Source of the DNA: Bifidobacterium callitrichidarum
GTDB taxonomy: Bacteria > Actinomycetota > Actinomycetes > Actinomycetales > Bifidobacteriaceae
Assembly (NCBI RefSeq): GCF_003129905.1
Contig: NZ_QFFM01000011.1
Location: 41,338 to 105,337, forward strand
Reading direction: 5' to 3'
DNA: 64,000 nt
The position numbers were made by a program, and so were the translations under genes. The notes below the pieces were generated by a model. It saw only the letters and a list, made by a program, of their open reading frames with translations. It searched no databases and was not told the origin of the DNA. Of this stretch, positions 60,541 to 64,000 are shown piece by piece. The number at the start of each line of letters is the position of its first letter. Position 1 is the stretch's first letter.

Positions 60541-62861
60541 AGCTCATCTGGAAGCTGTTCGTCCGCGATCTGCGCCAAGCCACGCGCAACGTGATCGCGG
60601 TGGTCGTAGCGGTGGGCCTAGTCATCGTGCCGTCCCTGTACGCCTGGTACAACATCGCGGCGAGCTGGGATCCGTACGGCAACACCAAGGCCCTCAAGGT
60701 GGCCGTGGCGAACACGGACAAGGGGTACAAGTCCGATCTCATCCCGCTGCCTATCAACGTGGGCGAGACCGTGACGAACACGCTCAGGGCCAACCATGAC
60801 CTTGACTGGCAGTTCGTGGACCGCGACAAGGCCATCGACGGCGTGTATTCCGGCGAATACTACGCCGCGCTGGTGATCCCCAAGAGCTTCAGCGCGGACA
60901 TGATGACGCTATTCACCCCGAAGATCAAGCACGCGAAGCTCGAATACTACCTCAACGAGAAAATCAACCCGATCGCCCCGCATATCACGGACGAGGGCGC
61001 CAGCACCGTGGCCACCACCATCGACCAGACCTTCGTGAAAACGTTGTCCAGCGTGGCCCTGAACCTCGCCTCGAATGTGGCCAAGTACGCGCAAAGCCCC
61101 GAAATGGAGCAGTACGTCAGCAATGCCACCAGCCATCTGACGGCCATGTCCTCGAAGCTCACCGGCGCGGCGTCGCAGATCGATGCCTATTCCGACCTGT
61201 TGGGCGCCGCGGACGGCATCATCGATTCGACCGACAAGCTGCTCGGCTCCACCGGTTCGGCCGCCGCGGACGCGAAAAAGGCCATGAAACAGGCGAAATC
61301 AGGCGCCACAAGCCTCGGCAACGCACTGTCCGGCGCCACGGCCGGCGTGAGTGCGGCTCTGAAACAGGCCGACGCTGCGTATACCTCGATTGACAAACAG
61401 ATCGATGAGGCATTCAAGGACATCGACTCGCAATCCTCGCAAGTGGCGGACACGCTCACCGACATGCAGTCGAAAGTGCAGACCCAGGCCGACAAGTTCG
61501 GCGACTATGCGGCGGCTTTGCAATCGTTGGCGGAGCAGAGCCACCTGCAGGCGGTGAAGAACGCCCTGGCCAAGGCCGCGGCACAGGCCACACAGACCCA
61601 GCAGAAGCTGCAATCCGCGGCCGACGCGCTCGGCGAGGCCGCGCAGAAAATCACGGACGACACCGCGGACGCGAACGCCACCCGGCAGAAACTCAAGAAC
61701 GAAATCGACGAGGCGCGCAAGTCCATCAGTGAGGCCTCCGATACGTACGAGCACACACTCAAGCCGCAGCTGGACAAGCTCGCCTCCTCGATGGACGACG
61801 TGGCGAGCCAGACGAGCGCCGTCATCGATGGGCTGACGTCCACGGTGGACAGCGTTTCGGGGCTTTCGGGCGATCTGTCCGGCAGCATCGCCGGCATCCG
61901 CACGGCATTGGGCAAAGCTTCGGGCGCGCTGAATCGCTCCGCCAAGAAACTCGACGATTTGGCGGACAAGTTCTCGTCATTGGCCAAAAGCGGCGGCACG
62001 GACCTGTCCAGCGTCATCTCGGCTGATCCGGACACCATCGCGTCGATGTTGTCCGCGCCGGTGGCGGTCGACCGCATTCCCCTGTATCCAATTGCGAACT
62101 ACGGCTCGGCTATGGCGCCGTTCTACACGATTCTGGCCATCTGGGTGGGCGCGATCATCCTGGTGGCCATGCTCAAAGTCTCCATTTCCGACCATGAGAA
62201 GGCCAAGATTTTGGGGCTTGGTAACGAATTGCCGCTGGGCACCGAGGTGGGATTGCGCGAGGCCGTAATCGCCGGACGTGTGGCCGGTCCAGGAGCGGCG
62301 CTGGACGTGCTCAAGAAGCCGCGCCCGGAATCCCCCGGCAATGCCCGACAGTTCGGGCTTCGTCTGCATCACGAGTATTTCGGTCGATACATGATCTTCG
62401 GCTTCCTGGCGCTCCTGCAGGGCACCCTGGTGTGCCTTGGAGACATGTTCTATCTCGGCGTGCAGTGCGAGCATCCGGTGCAGTTCCTGATGGTCGGATG
62501 GCTGGCGGCCTTGGTGTTCTCGAACATCGTGTACACGCTGACCGTGTCGTTCGGCGACATCGGCAAGGCTATCGCCGTGGTGCTGCTGGTGATGCAGGTG
62601 GCCGGCTCGGGCGGCACCTTCCCGGTGGAGACGCTGCCGCCGTTCTTCCAGGCGGTATCCAAGTGGCTGCTGTTCCCGTATGCGGTGGACGCGATGCATT
62701 CGGCGATGGCCGGCTCCTTCGGCATGGAATACTGGGTGTCCATGGGCAAGCTGGCCCTGTTCCTGGTACCGTCTCTGCTGCTCGGCCTGATGCTGCGCAA
62801 GCCCGTGATTCGCTTCAACGACTGGGTGATTCGCAACCTCGAAAGCACCAAGGTGATGTAG
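60537..62861 (+). CDS. YhgE/Pip domain membrane protein (second of pair)
   Basis: A 774-residue paralogue of the upstream protein. It starts RDLRQATRNVIAVVVAVGLV then IVPSLYAWYNIAASWDPYG, with the same layout: first helix, an extracellular coiled coil rich in Ala/Gln/Asp (about residues 180-500) and a C-terminal helix block. It overlaps the previous gene by four bases (ATGA). The pair may form a heteromeric complex. It lacks the acidic cytoplasmic tail of the first protein. Confidence 0.9.
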   Translation: MKLIWKLFVRDLRQATRNVIAVVVAVGLVIVPSLYAWYNIAASWDPYGNTKALKVAVANTDKGYKSDLIPLPINVGETVTNTLRANHDLDWQFVDRDKAIDGVYSGEYYAALVIPKSFSADMMTLFTPKIKHAKLEYYLNEKINPIAPHITDEGASTVATTIDQTFVKTLSSVALNLASNVAKYAQSPEMEQYVSNATSHLTAMSSKLTGAASQIDAYSDLLGAADGIIDSTDKLLGSTGSAAADAKKAMKQAKSGATSLGNALSGATAGVSAALKQADAAYTSIDKQIDEAFKDIDSQSSQVADTLTDMQSKVQTQADKFGDYAAALQSLAEQSHLQAVKNALAKAAAQATQTQQKLQSAADALGEAAQKITDDTADANATRQKLKNEIDEARKSISEASDTYEHTLKPQLDKLASSMDDVASQTSAVIDGLTSTVDSVSGLSGDLSGSIAGIRTALGKASGALNRSAKKLDDLADKFSSLAKSGGTDLSSVISADPDTIASMLSAPVAVDRIPLYPIANYGSAMAPFYTILAIWVGAIILVAMLKVSISDHEKAKILGLGNELPLGTEVGLREAVIAGRVAGPGAALDVLKKPRPESPGNARQFGLRLHHEYFGRYMIFGFLALLQGTLVCLGDMFYLGVQCEHPVQFLMVGWLAALVFSNIVYTLTVSFGDIGKAIAVVLLVMQVAGSGGTFPVETLPPFFQAVSKWLLFPYAVDAMHSAMAGSFGMEYWVSMGKLALFLVPSLLLGLMLRKPVIRFNDWVIRNLESTKVM

Positions 62862-62883
62862 CATTCTCGGTTTTCCCGAGAAA

Positions 62884-63303
62884 TGTCTTATTCTTGGCTC
62901 CCCTTGTCGGGAATCGCCGTGGAGCAAACGGCGGAGCCGTTGGCTCTGTTAAACCAAGATTGGCATGCCCCTTATTCTTGGCTCCCCTTGAAGGACATTG
63001 CCGTAAGGCAAACAGTGAAGCTGTTTGTAGGCAATGTGTGAGACGACGGTCGAGCCGGCGGAGCGCGAACGAAGTTCGTCCTTGATTGCGGTAGAGCTGT
63101 CGGCAGAGCCGACTGAGGGGTAGTCCGGTGGAATTCATGTCGATCCTGGTTTAACAGAGCCGAGCCGTTTGTAGACGATGTGCGAGACGGCAGTTGAGCC
63201 AATACGATGCGGACGGGGTCCATCCTTGATTGCGGGACGAGCCGGCCGCGAAGCCGACTGAGGGGCAGTCCATCGAATTCATGTCAATCCTGGCTAACAG
63301 GAC
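62884..63303. mobile_element. Decayed REP-MITE C interrupted by nested MITE B
   Basis: An older element lacks a clear left TIR but ends on the right with a degenerate TIR (63282-63303, ATGTCAATCC... type). Element B is inserted in its long-module hairpin at CGGAGCCGTT. Removing B and one target copy restores the hairpin CAAACGGCGGAGCCGTTTG. The stretch after the YhgE gene (62862-63308) contains these two elements only. Confidence 0.85.
62943..63161. mobile_element. MITE-like element B (219 bp) with 25-bp TIRs and 8-bp TSD
   Basis: The terminal inverted repeats begin GGCTCTGTTAAACC and match over 25 bp with three mismatches (62943-62967 and 63137-63161). Perfect 8-bp duplications GAGCCGTT flank it (62935-62942 and 63162-63169). 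It carries the long module (ACATTGCC...GGCAATGT) and the end stem GTCGGC-aga-GCCGAC. It has no gene and would depend on a transposase made elsewhere. Confidence 0.93.
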
Positions 63304-63308
63304 TTTCT

Positions 63309-63560
63309 TTATCGACGACGCGGCTTGTAGCCCTTTTTGCGGCTGTGCGGTTTAAGTTCCTGGTTGAGTGGCACATGCCGATAGCCCATCCTAGGATCGC
63401 GATGGGTCAGATGCCAGCAGTTGCAGTATTCGCAGCGATACACCCACAGCTCCGCCCCGCGCTCGATTAGGCTCTGATCGGCGGCGCGCTGGGCCTGCGC
63501 CTTGTCGTGATACATGATTTTGTTCGACGTGGCGCAACGTTTGGGTGTGAAGTAGTGCAT
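63309..63560 (-). CDS. Small Cys/His-containing protein of unknown function
   Basis: An 83-residue protein. The segment WVYRCEYCNCWHLTHRDPRM has a CxxCxCxH cluster like small zinc-ribbon proteins, and the ends are basic (KKGYKPRRR). The start follows no strong ribosome binding site, but the length and composition are typical of real short bifidobacterial proteins rather than repeats. It lies between the MITE cluster and the rRNA operon. No function is recognised; nucleic-acid binding is plausible from the basic tail. Confidence 0.7.
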   Translation of the reverse strand: MHYFTPKRCATSNKIMYHDKAQAQRAADQSLIERGAELWVYRCEYCNCWHLTHRDPRMGYRHVPLNQELKPHSRKKGYKPRRR

Positions 63561-63659
63561 AGCAGTGCCCAGTGTAGAGTGACCCGTCGCCCGTCGCCTT
63601 GGATCTTCAAGATACGTAGCTGTGGGTGATAGGGAAGAGTGAAAGAAAAGAGAGTGTTT

Positions 63660-63860
63660 ATTGGGCCGGGTTTGTCGTGGCTCTTATTCTTGGTTTCCCT
63701 TGCCGGGACATCGCCGTGGAGCAAACGGCGGTGCCGTTTGCAGGCGATGTGCGAGACGACGGTCGAGCCGGCGAAACGCGAACGGAGTCCGTCCGTGATT
63801 GCGGGACGGGCTGGCCGCGGAGCGGACCGAGGGGCAGTCCCGGCGGATGTCGTCGTGTCG
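63660..63860. repeat. Diverged REP-MITE copy D
   Basis: The long module is recognisable with paired changes (ACATCGCC...GGCGATGT and CAAACGGC...GCCGTTTG), followed by a decayed end stem. TIRs are too diverged to be defined. It makes up most of the gap between the small protein gene and the 5S rRNA terminator. Confidence 0.75.
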
Positions 63861-63878
63861 TTGCGGTGATATGTGAAA

Positions 63879-63912
63879 GGACCCCGGGAGCGTTGCCGCT
63901 CGACCGGGGTCC
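63879..63912 (-). terminator. Rho-independent terminator of the rRNA operon
   Basis: GGACCCCGG (63879-63887) pairs with CCGGGGTCC (63904-63912) and is followed on the minus strand by TTT. It lies 11 bp beyond the 5S rRNA end. Confidence 0.8.
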
Positions 63913-63923
63913 TTGTGAAATAT

Positions 63924-64000
63924 AATGCGGCGGTGTGCTACTCTCCCACACCCTGTCGGGTGCAGTACCATCGCCGTGCCAGGCCTTAGCTTCCGGGTTC
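63924..64000 (-). rRNA. rrf: 5S ribosomal RNA, 3' part (cut by window end)
   Basis: The minus strand contains the conserved 5S segments GAACCCGGAAGCTAAGGCC, GCGATGGTACTGCA and GTGTGGGAGAGTAGCACACC. The 5' part, and the 23S and 16S genes, lie beyond 64000. The 3' boundary is approximate. Confidence 0.9.

Noticed and set aside
62884..63860. Short coding frames within the MITE cluster
   Set aside because: They are translations of the palindromic repeat itself and recur at each copy in different frames.

Overview
The window looks like chromosomal DNA of a high-GC Gram-positive gut actinobacterium, most likely Bifidobacterium of the longum/breve type. Evidence is the high-GC coding bias, strong AAGGAGG ribosome binding sites, several GPH-type sugar symporters, LacI regulators with ABC sugar uptake genes, a GH25 lysozyme with a wall-binding tail, DUF4012, DUF4235 and YhgE/Pip proteins. 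There is no prophage, no transposase gene and no CRISPR array. All assignments come from reading the sequence; no database search was run.

Layout. 1-9.1 kb: cell envelope genes (partial GH25 muramidase, acyltransferase 3, DUF4012 protein) and an FtsX-like permease paired with an ABC ATPase that has lost most catalytic motifs. 9.4-16.8 kb: housekeeping genes (HD-domain protein, glutamine amidotransferase, Kup potassium transporter, TatD hydrolase, GPH symporter, a 54-residue membrane peptide). 16.9-25.7 kb: a glycan locus with LacI regulator, GPH symporter, a 1353-residue GH2 enzyme with F5/8-type and fibronectin domains, and a divergent lipoprotein sugar-binding protein without permeases. 26.4-32.3 kb: metG, an AbiEi-like protein with an LRV-like protein, rsmI, a TacA/TacT-type toxin-antitoxin pair and tRNA-Ala(CGC). 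32.5-43 kb: GPH symporter, ApbE flavin transferase, a MarR-controlled heterodimeric ABC exporter, a 47-residue Cys/His peptide and an amino acid permease. 43-49.8 kb: a two-gene FtsX/MacB-type ABC system, a second amino acid permease and a YesL (DUF624) protein. 50.1-54.9 kb: a complete CUT1 sugar ABC system around a LacI regulator. 55.4-62.9 kb: histidine phosphatase, DUF4235 protein, nitroreductase and two overlapping YhgE/Pip genes. 63.3-64 kb: a small Cys/His protein and the 3' end of a 5S rRNA gene of an rRNA operon that lies to the right.

The most striking content is intergenic. A palindromic repeat family built around GGCTCCCCT...AGGGGAGC and a second stem GTCNNC...GNNGAC occurs at about 14 places. 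Its stems change on both sides together, so pairing is kept while sequence drifts. Some copies hold an extra module of about 115 bp with two more hairpins. Two copies are bounded by 25-bp terminal inverted repeats and perfect 8-bp target duplications, and one of these is nested inside an older copy, so the family is mobile (MITE-like). Other structured regions are a 207-bp symmetric array with 42-bp spacing before the HD gene, three exact 63-bp tandem palindromes next to four DnaA boxes between metG and the AbiEi-like gene, a 10-bp phased TTTGCC array in the GH2/binding-protein promoter region, and two further palindrome families at about 26.3 and 48.9-49.2 kb.
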